DNA of 6,726 nt, from NCBI GenBank assembly GCA_023249275.1, contig JAHFCV010000127.1:1-6726 (forward strand). Direction: 5' to 3'. The position numbers were made by a program, and so were the translations under genes. Each line of letters begins with the position of its first letter. Within the stretch, counting starts at the first letter, position 1. Below are positions 1-5,958 of the stretch, in pieces. The notes beneath the pieces were generated by a model. It had not been told where the DNA came from and did not search any database. It saw only the letters and a program-made list of their open reading frames with translations. Source of the DNA: Candidatus Methanoperedens sp. (lineage in GTDB: Archaea > Halobacteriota > Methanosarcinia > Methanosarcinales > Methanoperedenaceae).

Positions 1-112
1 TTTATTCTGTCGAGCATTACAATATTGCCTATTGGGAATGTTACATTTTCATGCATAGTTTTTGATCAAAACTTGTGAAATGTAATCTTCCTTTATAGGT
101 TAACTGGCGAAG

Positions 113-363
113 TCAGGTATAAAGAAAACCGTGTTCTTTTGCATCTTTCGGCATTTTTGTGTAATACTTTTTGAATGCTTCAATGGTTTCTAAACTGATA
201 CTGTCATAAAAATCTATTGCTTCACTCTTTCCCCTGTACCTGCTTAAGTTATGAGTTAGGAAGTAATGTTTATCCCTATATTTAATATCCAAACCTTGTT
301 CATCTCCTACCGTTGTATTTAGGATAAAATCAGCTATATCCCCTATAAAACTTTTCTTTTCAT
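113..363 (-). pseudogene. small hypothetical protein gene, apparently frameshifted near its start
   Basis: I do not recognise this protein. Reading leftward, a frame ending in TGA at 115-113 is open for about 83 codons and reads like real protein: mixed charge, with segments such as DKHYFLTHNLSRYRGKSEA and IDFYDSISLETIEAFKKYY, ending EHGFLYT. No signal peptide or membrane segment is visible. The frame has no methionine except one near its C-terminus. An ATG at 363-361, preceded by a GGAG-containing stretch, lies one base out of frame and reaches a TAG after six codons (MKRKVL). One extra A in the A-run after this ATG would restore a continuous product beginning MKKKSFIGD. The simplest reading is a one-base deletion (pseudogene) or a sequencing error; recoding on the AAAAGAAAAG tract is less likely. 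The region looks more AT-rich than the neighbouring operon, suggesting accessory DNA. Confidence 0.5.
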
Positions 364-424
364 TTATTCTCTTCTCCTAAGAATTTTTGAATTGTAGTCA
401 AACGGTGGTGTTTTGAGAGAGAGA

Positions 425-445
425 CGCCTCTGCATAGCAGTGGCG
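425..445. terminator. hairpin downstream of the pyc operon, possible terminator
   Basis: An inverted repeat with arms CGCC/GGCG and CTGC/GCAG, one T-T mismatch between them and an ATA loop, lies 43 nt beyond the last codon of the operon. On the minus strand it is followed by a TCTCTCTCTC tract, the complement of a (GA)5 run at 415-424, rather than by a clean U-run. On the plus strand a T9 run follows at 467-475, but no plus-strand gene precedes it. It may end the operon transcript or simply be a structured 3' end. The rest of 364-487 shows no coding potential. Confidence 0.3.
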
Positions 446-487
446 CAGTTATAAGTGTGTTATTGATTTTTTTTTCTTAATAATTTC

Positions 488-1117
488 TCATCTATACCCA
501 TACTCCCTCTTCGCCCGCATCAAATCCCCTATCTTCGTAGAAGTCAAAAGTTCAAAGACAATCAGTATCAAAAAGAAAACAAACAGGTTAAAAGCAACAC
601 TGTTTGCGCCCCTCTCCAGTGCGATAACAGCCGCAACAAGCGGCGCCGCCAAAGTCCCTATAACCCCTGAAACATGCATAAGAGCCCTTTTCATTCCTGA
701 TGTCCTCAGATATGAGGAATAATCTATCCGTAACGTCGGCTCAATACGCGCCGGACCATTGAGATAGTAGTGCGTGAACCTGACGCCAAAGAGACTTCCA
801 GTCAAATAATGTGACAGCGGGTGCAGCGTGGTCATCAGAATAAGAGCGCTGAAATAAAGCATCCAGTCAGAGCTTATCTGAAAAGCCATAACCACGGCAG
901 CAATTGTAATAACGCTCGCCAGCAAATTCCCGGCAGGGACGCTGAGCGTGAATGAGACCTTCTCCCTGAACCTTCCCAGGCTCACGTTTTCAATTTTCCC
1001 GAGCAGCGCATCGTCATTAATCTTCTCTTTCTTCACACGGTTGACAATATCCCGGAACTCTTTTGCGCTGTAATTGTTTTCAAGCAGGTTTAACCGCTCT
1101 ATTAATTCCCTGTGCAT
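488..1117 (-). CDS. polytopic membrane protein, M50/site-2-protease-like with degenerate active site
   Basis: This is a 209-residue protein with a charged N-terminal segment (residues 1-55) and about four hydrophobic helices (roughly 57-80, 84-98, 145-167 and 172-192). At the end of the second helix is HPLSHYLTGSLFGVRF (from H99). It has the shape and downstream sequence of the M50 motif HExxH-x-x-G-x-x-x-G, but the catalytic glutamate is replaced by P100. The C-terminal STKIGDLMRAKRE lies where M50 proteins carry their NPDG-type third metal ligand, though the match is loose. I infer a non-proteolytic M50 relative, or a protein that only resembles the fold; substrate and role are unknown. It is the last gene of the pyc operon: its ATG begins one base after the TAG of the lipoprotein gene, with GAGGT just upstream. 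The close packing suggests it may act with that lipoprotein at the membrane. Confidence 0.6.
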   Translation of the reverse strand: MHRELIERLNLLENNYSAKEFRDIVNRVKKEKINDDALLGKIENVSLGRFREKVSFTLSVPAGNLLASVITIAAVVMAFQISSDWMLYFSALILMTTLHPLSHYLTGSLFGVRFTHYYLNGPARIEPTLRIDYSSYLRTSGMKRALMHVSGVIGTLAAPLVAAVIALERGANSVAFNLFVFFLILIVFELLTSTKIGDLMRAKREYGYR

Positions 1118-1118
1118 C

Positions 1119-1538
1119 CTACCTCGCCACAGCTATAAGCAAATCCCTGCTTTCAAGCACCGAGCCGTTGTTTATAACCTCAACCTTCACAGGATATTTA
1201 ATCTCAATACCGGCAGCAAGTCGCGCTTTGATATCCACAATCCTGAATCCCGAATCCTCGCCCGGACGCAGGCTGCCCAGATTGTAACTTTCCTGGCTGA
1301 AATTCACATAAGGCTTATCCGTAGAGTTCATATTAAAGTGTACAACGGGATAAATGGTGGAGTTCCCGTTATTGGCTACGCGTATCTTCACGGCAGAAAT
1401 TTCGCCGTTTTTGACTGCCAGTTCTTGAGGTTTCATGTCAAAGGCAGTGTCTTTGCTAAATGGGTTAGAGCCCAAACATCCTGCAAAAAACATGGATATC
1501 ACAAGAATTCCAATAACAGCAATCGGTTTACAGTTCAT
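1119..1538 (-). CDS. secreted lipoprotein with an immunoglobulin-like (CARDB/NEW3-type) domain
   Basis: This 139-residue protein has a short N-terminus, a hydrophobic segment (6-18) and a lipobox-like FAGC with the modifiable cysteine at C21. It should therefore be exported and lipid-anchored on the outside of the cell membrane. The mature part (about 30-139) is beta-rich, with the pattern VKIRVANNGNSTIYPVVHF followed by a serine/glycine-rich strand pair and SLRPGEDSGF. That resembles CARDB or NEW3 Ig-like domains, which often serve as adhesive or spacer modules; this assignment is by pattern only. There are no cysteines after C21 and no catalytic motif. The start is supported by GAGGAG 11 nt upstream of the ATG, inside the end of birA, and the ATG lies 4 nt after the birA stop. 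It sits one base ahead of the M50-like membrane gene, so the two are probably translated together. Its function in a biotin/pyruvate carboxylase operon is not evident. Confidence 0.65.
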   Translation of the reverse strand: MNCKPIAVIGILVISMFFAGCLGSNPFSKDTAFDMKPQELAVKNGEISAVKIRVANNGNSTIYPVVHFNMNSTDKPYVNFSQESYNLGSLRPGEDSGFRIVDIKARLAAGIEIKYPVKVEVINNGSVLESRDLLIAVAR

Positions 1539-1542
1539 GGTT

Positions 1543-2520
1543 TCAAGGTCTCCTCAGATGTTCGCAGTTCCCTGCCACGATTTTCTCAAGCCGTCCTTCG
1601 CCTGTTTCCAGAATCAGCGCCCCTTCATTATCCACACCTATCGCTTCGCCGTAAATTGTCTTTGTCTGGGTCGTTATCTTCACCCATTCCCCGATGGTCG
1701 CGGACATATTCCTCCATTCTTCAAGTATGGATGGAAACTCGTCTTTCTGGAATTTCAAATAAAGAGCTTCGAATTCCCACATGAGCTTTTGCACGAAATC
1801 CACGCGGTTTATCTCATGCCCCAGCTCTTTTTTCAATGACGTTGAACTGTCCCTGATTTCTTCGGGGAATGATTCTGTATCCACATTGGCATCTATACCT
1901 ATGCCTACCACGCAATAATCTATCAAATCAATCTCCGCTTCAATCTCGGTGAGGATGCCGCATACCTTCTTCCCGTTAATCAAAACATCGTTAGGCCATT
2001 TTATTTTTGCAGGAAGACCGAAGCTCTGGATTGTTTTTGCAACAGAAACACCTGCCAGAAGCGTAATTCTTGGCGCATATAAGGGCTGTATGCCGGGTTT
2101 TAAGATTATGGAAAGCCATATCCCGCCCTCAGGCGAGAGCCATTTCCGCCCCATGCGCCCCCGCCCGCCAGTCTGGGATTCGGCTATTACCACTGTCCCT
2201 TCTTCGACTGAGCCTGCCATCTCCCTGGCAATTATGTTTGTGCTTTCAGTTTCCTTAAAATACTGGATGTTTTTTCCGATGATTTTCGTCTTAAGTCCTG
2301 CCTTAATCCCGCCCGGAGTCAATGAGTCCGGTGATTTGGTAAGGCTGTATCCGATATTTGTTGAAGAATCAATCATATATCCCTCCTCCCTTAATGCCTT
2401 GATATGCTTCCATATAGCCGACCTCGATACTGAAAATTCATGAGCGAGTTCCTCACCTGAAACGGGCTTGCCTTTGCTCATAATGAGTTTTTCAAGAATT
2501 TTATCTTTAAAGTTTTTCAT
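1543..2520 (-). CDS. birA: bifunctional biotin protein ligase / biotin-operon-type repressor
   Basis: The 325-residue protein has the three-part BirA plan. An N-terminal winged helix-turn-helix (about 5-62, recognition helix near VSRSAIWKHI, 31-40) precedes the ligase domain and a C-terminal SH3-like domain (about 275-323). Ligase hallmarks are TESTN (91-95), the biotinyl-AMP loop GGRGRMGRKW (118-127), KWPNDV (174-179) and the KVCGIL segment with the expected essential lysine at K185. It activates biotin with ATP and attaches it to a target lysine, here most obviously K537 of PycB. Many archaeal biotin ligases lack the DNA-binding domain, so its presence suggests a regulatory role; in BirA comparisons this domain goes with BirA-binding sites. 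Its ATG overlaps the pycA TGA (ATGA, 4 nt) and is preceded by GGGGGAG, so translation is probably coupled. The lipoprotein gene follows 4 nt after its stop. Confidence 0.93.
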   Translation of the reverse strand: MKNFKDKILEKLIMSKGKPVSGEELAHEFSVSRSAIWKHIKALREEGYMIDSSTNIGYSLTKSPDSLTPGGIKAGLKTKIIGKNIQYFKETESTNIIAREMAGSVEEGTVVIAESQTGGRGRMGRKWLSPEGGIWLSIILKPGIQPLYAPRITLLAGVSVAKTIQSFGLPAKIKWPNDVLINGKKVCGILTEIEAEIDLIDYCVVGIGIDANVDTESFPEEIRDSSTSLKKELGHEINRVDFVQKLMWEFEALYLKFQKDEFPSILEEWRNMSATIGEWVKITTQTKTIYGEAIGVDNEGALILETGEGRLEKIVAGNCEHLRRP

Positions 2521-3998
2521 TTAGCTCCCCCTGCTTTTGCGCTCTGCACGTAGGCTGTGACAGCAGCGATGGCTGCTACTTTCTTTTCGTCAGCGCCCAG
2601 AGCCGACGCGAGCGTTGCGCCTTTTTCTTTTTCGGCAGCCACGATTTTTTCAACCTCTGCGATGATATTGTGGTCTTCTATGAAATGCGTGGTCAATTCA
2701 CCGCGCCTGAAATATTCATTGTTCATAACAGCTTTGTGGAAAGATATGTTGGTGGTTACCCCGACAATAATATATTCGTATAATGCGCGTTTCATTCTGG
2801 CTATGGCTTCATTCCTGTCCCTGCCCCATACTGTGAGTTTTGAGATGAGCGAATCGTAGAACGGTGTTATGGTGAACCCCGTGTGCACGCCGCTGTCCAC
2901 ACGCACTCCGGGACCGCCTGATGAGCGGTATCTTCGCAGTTTCCCCGGCGCCGGTGTAAAGTTGTTAAGCGGGTCTTCAGCATTGAGGCGGCATTCGATT
3001 GCCCAGCCAATCTGGCGGATATCTTCCTGCCTGTAGCTTAACTTTTCACCTGCCGCAATCCTTATTTGCTCTTTTGCAAGGTCAACTCCTGTTACAACTT
3101 CGGTTATCGGATGTTCTACCTGCAAACGTGTGTTCATCTCAAGGAAATAGTAGTCGCCTTTTGAATAAAGGAATTCGATGGTTCCGGCATTGGTATAATT
3201 GACCGCCGCGGCTGCTTTTACTGCATCAGCGCCCATGCGTTCTCTCAATTCCGGCGTCATTATGGGAGAAGGGGATTCTTCAATCAGTTTCTGGTGCCTT
3301 CGCTGGATAGAGCACTCGCGGTCGCCCACATGGATAATATTGCCAAAGGAATCCGCAAGTATCTGGAATTCAATATGGCGCGGCTCCTCAAGATATTTCT
3401 CTATGAACACTGTGGCATCCCCGAACGATGATTTTGCCACTCTTCTGGTTGATTCGAGGGTTTCCTGGAGTTCGCTTGTTTTCCGCACAACTTTCATGCC
3501 GATACCCCCGCCGCCTGCCGAAGCTTTCACGATGACGGGATAACCTATCTCTTCAGCAACTTCAACCGCCGTATCGAGGTCATCGATACCGTTCTCGCTT
3601 CCCGGAATAACAGGGATTCCCGCAGCTTTCATGGTCTTCTTGGCAGCAATCTTACTGCCCACGCTTTCAATGGTGTGGCTTGAAGGCCCTATGAATATAA
3701 TTCCCTCTTTCTCGCACCTGCCTGCAAATTCCTCATTCTCGGAAAGAAAACCATAGCCAGGATGAATCGCTTCCGCTCCTGTTTTATGCGCGACATCGAG
3801 TATGGCATCCATATTCAGGTAGCTCTGGGACGCAGGGGCGGGACCGATTGGATAGGCTTCATCAGCATATTTTGCAAACAGGGCGTTCTTATCAACCTCG
3901 CTGTAAACTGCAACAGTCTTAACGTCAAGTTCCCTGCACGCACGCATGACACGGATTGCGATTTCACTGCGGTTTGCTATCAGCACTTTCCTGAACAT
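2517..3998 (-). CDS. pycA: pyruvate carboxylase subunit A (biotin carboxylase)
   Basis: The 493-residue protein carries out the ATP- and bicarbonate-dependent carboxylation of biotin, the first half-reaction of pyruvate carboxylase. Domains in order are biotin carboxylase N-terminal (1-110), ATP-grasp (115-320, glycine loop KASAGGGGIGM at 158-168) and C-terminal biotin carboxylase (335-442). Residues matching the E. coli AccC active site with a one-residue offset are H235-Q236-K237, metal ligands E275, E287 and N289, R291, Q293-V294-E295 and R337. After about 448 comes a 45-residue alanine/lysine-rich tail absent from AccC. The usual NRGEIA near the start reads NRSEIA here (S11). The start is supported by GGTGA overlapping the pycB stop, 3 nt before the ATG, with pycB ending 3 nt upstream. 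Adjacency to PycB, with no acyl-CoA carboxyltransferase gene, supports pyruvate rather than acetyl-CoA or propionyl-CoA carboxylase. Confidence 0.95.
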   Translation of the reverse strand: MFRKVLIANRSEIAIRVMRACRELDVKTVAVYSEVDKNALFAKYADEAYPIGPAPASQSYLNMDAILDVAHKTGAEAIHPGYGFLSENEEFAGRCEKEGIIFIGPSSHTIESVGSKIAAKKTMKAAGIPVIPGSENGIDDLDTAVEVAEEIGYPVIVKASAGGGGIGMKVVRKTSELQETLESTRRVAKSSFGDATVFIEKYLEEPRHIEFQILADSFGNIIHVGDRECSIQRRHQKLIEESPSPIMTPELRERMGADAVKAAAAVNYTNAGTIEFLYSKGDYYFLEMNTRLQVEHPITEVVTGVDLAKEQIRIAAGEKLSYRQEDIRQIGWAIECRLNAEDPLNNFTPAPGKLRRYRSSGGPGVRVDSGVHTGFTITPFYDSLISKLTVWGRDRNEAIARMKRALYEYIIVGVTTNISFHKAVMNNEYFRRGELTTHFIEDHNIIAEVEKIVAAEKEKGATLASALGADEKKVAAIAAVTAYVQSAKAGGAK

Positions 3999-4007
3999 AT
4001 CTCACCC
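3999..4007 (-). promoter_or_regulatory. pycA ribosome-binding site overlapping the pycB stop codon
   Basis: On the minus strand GGGTGA combines the last codon bases and TGA stop of pycB with a GGTGA Shine-Dalgarno core, followed by GAT and the pycA ATG. This geometry lets ribosomes ending pycB restart on pycA and would help keep the two subunits in equal amounts. It also supports the annotated pycA start. Confidence 0.6.
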
Positions 4008-5717
4008 GATTACGAGCAATACATCCCCTGCGCTTACCGTGCTGCCTTCTTTGACGAATATATCCTTCACCGCACCTGCATGTGGCGCATGGATGTTATT
4101 TTCCATCTTCATGGCTTCAAGAACCATCACTACATCGCCCTTCGCCACGGAATCGCCTTTTTTTACTTTTATCTTCAGCACCATGCCCTGCATACTCGCT
4201 GTAACGGCGCCATCCATGGTTTTTGGCTTTTCCGCCGCTTCCACCGGGCGAACTGACATGCCGCCGCCAGCAGACACGATTTTCACGTTGAATAAATCGC
4301 CGTCAACCTCCACTTTGAACTCGGTTGGCAGGGGCGCAGCTTTCCCGTTATTGGGTTTTGGAGCTTCGAGCGTCTCTTCTTTAGCTTCCCCGCGCAGGAA
4401 TTTTGGAGCTATTGCGGGATAGAGCGCATAGGTAAGTATATCCTCTGGTTTTTTGACAATTCCAAGAGCCTGTGCCTCTTTTGTTACCCTGTCAAGCTCG
4501 GGAGGCAAGAGGTCGGCGGGGCGGCAGGTAATGGGCTTCTCATCCCCCAGTATTTTAGCGATTATCTCCCTGCTTATCGGGGCAGGTGTGCGCCCGTACA
4601 AACCCTTGACATAATCCTTCACTTCTTTCGGTACGACCTTGTAGCGCTCGCCCATCAGCACGTTGAGCACTGCCTGCGTGCCTACAATCTGGCTCGTGGG
4701 CGTGACAAGCGGGGGATAACCCAGTTCTTCCCGCACCCGCGGCATCTCGGCAAGGACTGCTTCATATTTGTCTAGCGCATTCTGCTCTTTTAACTGCGAA
4801 ACGAGATTGGAGAGCATCCCTCCCGGAATCTGGTATTTCAACACGTTCGTGTCAATCCTCTCCGAAATGGGGTCAAGGATGCCGCGATATTTTTCCTTCA
4901 TTTCTTCAAAATATTTCTTTATCTCTGTAAGCAGAATAAGGTCAAGTCCTGTATCATAAGCGGTTCCTCGCAGCGCCGCTACGGTTGTTTCCGTTGGTGG
5001 CTGGGATGTGCCCCAGGCAAATGGCGAGAAAGCGGTATCAAGAATATCAACCCCTGCCTCGCATGCAAAGAGGTAGCTCATGGGAGCCATCCCGCTCGTG
5101 CAGTGGGAGTGCAGGTCAACAGGGATGCTGATTTCTTCTTTCAGGGCACGGACAAGGTCAAAGGCGTTCTGCGGGGAGATTAAGCCAGCCATATCCTTGA
5201 TGCAGAGTGAATCGCAGCCCATTTCCTCAAGCTCTTTTGCCATCTTGACATACAGAGGAATGGGATGCACAGGACTGATTGTATAACACACCGTTCCCTG
5301 CACATGTGCGCCCACGCGCTTTGCGGTCTTGATGGACACTTCCATGTTCCTGATATCGTTCACGGCATCAAAAATCCTGAAAATATCAATACCGGATTCG
5401 GCAGCATGTTCCACGAATTTTACCACAATGTCATCCGAATAATGCCTGTAACCCACGAGGTTCTGACCCCGGAGCAGCATCTGGAGTGGCGTTTTCTTGA
5501 TGGTCTTTTTGAGCGCCCGGAGCCTGTCCCACGGGTCTTCGTTTAAATATCGTATCGAAGAATCAAATGTCGCGCCGCCCCATACTTCAAGGGAATAAAA
5601 GCCTACCTCGTCCATCTTCTCGGCTATGGGAAGCATGTCCCGTGTTCGCATGCGTGTGGCAATAAGGGATTGGTGGGCGTCGCGCAGGGTTGTGTCTGTG
5701 AGTTTTACTTGAGGCAT
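4002..5717 (-). CDS. pycB: pyruvate carboxylase subunit B (carboxyltransferase plus biotin carrier)
   Basis: The 571-residue protein transfers the carboxyl group from carboxybiotin to pyruvate, making oxaloacetate. The HMGL-like TIM barrel (about 4-270) opens with DTTLRDAHQS (8-17) and contains LLRGQN (81-86), CIKDMAGL with the likely carbamylated lysine K174, and HSHCTSG (203-209); D8, K174, H203 and H205 form the expected metal site. A conserved carboxylase domain (about 290-445) follows, then a proline/alanine-rich linker (about 450-470) and a biotinyl carrier domain with EAMKMEN (534-540), K537 being the biotinylated lysine 34 residues from the C-terminus. Such proteins are often labelled oxaloacetate decarboxylase alpha subunit. 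PycA next door and no membrane OadB or OadG gene favour pyruvate carboxylase. It is the first gene of the operon. No clear Shine-Dalgarno precedes its ATG, and a TATA-like element sits 28 nt upstream, suggesting a very short leader. Confidence 0.95.
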   Translation of the reverse strand: MPQVKLTDTTLRDAHQSLIATRMRTRDMLPIAEKMDEVGFYSLEVWGGATFDSSIRYLNEDPWDRLRALKKTIKKTPLQMLLRGQNLVGYRHYSDDIVVKFVEHAAESGIDIFRIFDAVNDIRNMEVSIKTAKRVGAHVQGTVCYTISPVHPIPLYVKMAKELEEMGCDSLCIKDMAGLISPQNAFDLVRALKEEISIPVDLHSHCTSGMAPMSYLFACEAGVDILDTAFSPFAWGTSQPPTETTVAALRGTAYDTGLDLILLTEIKKYFEEMKEKYRGILDPISERIDTNVLKYQIPGGMLSNLVSQLKEQNALDKYEAVLAEMPRVREELGYPPLVTPTSQIVGTQAVLNVLMGERYKVVPKEVKDYVKGLYGRTPAPISREIIAKILGDEKPITCRPADLLPPELDRVTKEAQALGIVKKPEDILTYALYPAIAPKFLRGEAKEETLEAPKPNNGKAAPLPTEFKVEVDGDLFNVKIVSAGGGMSVRPVEAAEKPKTMDGAVTASMQGMVLKIKVKKGDSVAKGDVVMVLEAMKMENNIHAPHAGAVKDIFVKEGSTVSAGDVLLVIG

Positions 5718-5744
5718 GTTTCTCTGGCTTAATTAGGTGGTATT

Positions 5745-5758
5745 GTTATTTAATTTAT
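5745..5758 (-). promoter_or_regulatory. TATA-like promoter element for pycB operon
   Basis: On the minus strand the AT-rich ATAAATTAAATAAC follows a purine-rich GAAAAAT stretch that could serve as the TFB-recognition element. The archaeal TATA-to-start distance of about 25 nt would put the transcript start roughly 8-10 nt before the pycB ATG. This agrees with the lack of a clear ribosome-binding site. It is inferred from spacing and composition only. Confidence 0.4.
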
Positions 5759-5805
5759 GGTATTTTTCTACTCTGATTACTCCGAAATTCAATCAAACTA
5801 CTATA

Positions 5806-5819
5806 GTTATCCGCATAAC
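5806..5819. repeat. small palindrome in the pyc upstream region, possible operator
   Basis: GTTAT-CCGC-ATAAC is a perfect inverted repeat with 5-bp arms, about 50 bp upstream of the proposed pycB TATA element. It lies between two copies of TCCGAAA (5781-5787 and 5821-5827) set 40 bp apart. It does not fit the long-spaced two-arm BirA site, so the regulator, if any, is unknown. Confidence 0.3.
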
Positions 5820-5833
5820 ATCCGAAAATAAAT

Positions 5834-5865
5834 CACGAATCACACGAAATACAAATTTCACGAAT
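5834..5865. repeat. three copies of CACGAA(T/A) in intergenic DNA
   Basis: CACGAAT at 5834, CACGAAA at 5843 and CACGAAT at 5859 form a short, irregular direct-repeat cluster in the non-coding region between the divergent transcripts. Spacings of 9 and 16 bp are not helical multiples. Similar CACGAAT-rich strings occur, from memory, as dispersed intergenic repeats in other prokaryotes, so this may be repeat debris rather than a regulatory site. Confidence 0.4.
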
Positions 5866-5940
5866 ATAAGTTGTATCCATGTGTCATCGGTTAAGCCCAC
5901 CAATCATCCCTGAATCGATATCTATTGACATGAGGAACAA

Positions 5941-5950
5941 GATATAAAAA
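5941..5950 (+). promoter_or_regulatory. TATA-like element upstream of the DUF131-like gene
   Basis: GATATAAAAA is the best TATA match in the divergent intergenic region on the plus strand. A start of transcription about 25 nt downstream would fall near 5970. That is too late for translation from the GTG at 5959 but right for a leaderless message at the in-frame GTG at 5974. If the upstream GTG is used, a promoter further left, such as GATATCTATT near 5917-5926, is needed. Confidence 0.35.
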
Positions 5951-5958
5951 GGGAGGGG

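Larger units (their letters stand above)
488..5717 (-). other. five-gene operon pycB-pycA-birA-lipoprotein-M50-like
   Basis: All five genes read leftward. Their junctions are 3 nt apart, 4 nt overlapping, 4 nt apart and 1 nt apart, with GGTGA, GGGGGAG, GAGGAG and GAGGT upstream of the four internal starts. No gap is large enough for an internal promoter outside coding sequence. A single transcript from the intergenic region near 5720-5760 is the simplest reading, grouping a holoenzyme, its biotin-attaching enzyme and two envelope proteins. Confidence 0.8.

Noticed and set aside
1..56. Minus-strand open frame from an ATG at 56-54 reaching the left edge (MHENVTFPIGNIV...)
   Set aside because: Only 18 codons are in view, with a stop shortly upstream and no ribosome-binding site; too little to call a gene.
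98..105. GTTAAC at the left edge as half of a BirA-binding site
   Set aside because: No second arm occurs at the expected spacing and the site is beyond the far end of the operon, not at a promoter.
431..455. tRNA-like string (GCAGTGGCGCAGTTATAA)
   Set aside because: No acceptor stem, anticodon arm or T-loop can be assembled around it; the local hairpin explains it.
1074..1784. Long plus-strand open frames opposite the lipoprotein and birA genes
   Set aside because: They are antisense shadows: the minus-strand frames have recognisable families, lipobox and ribosome-binding sites, while the plus-strand products look like nothing known.
2517..3998. PycA as the biotin carboxylase of an acetyl- or propionyl-CoA carboxylase
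   Set aside because: There is no acyl-CoA carboxyltransferase gene nearby; the partner is an HMGL-type pyruvate carboxyltransferase.
3762..4422. Overlapping plus-strand frames opposite the pycA/pycB junction
   Set aside because: Both lie wholly over conserved minus-strand coding sequence and have no start signals or family features.
4002..5717. Annotation of this gene as oxaloacetate decarboxylase alpha subunit (sodium pump)
   Set aside because: No membrane OadB or OadG partner is present and a biotin carboxylase subunit is encoded 3 nt downstream, fitting two-subunit pyruvate carboxylase.
5718..5958. Additional small gene in the divergent intergenic region
   Set aside because: Scanning found no frame with a start, ribosome-binding site and protein-like composition; it appears regulatory or repeat-derived.
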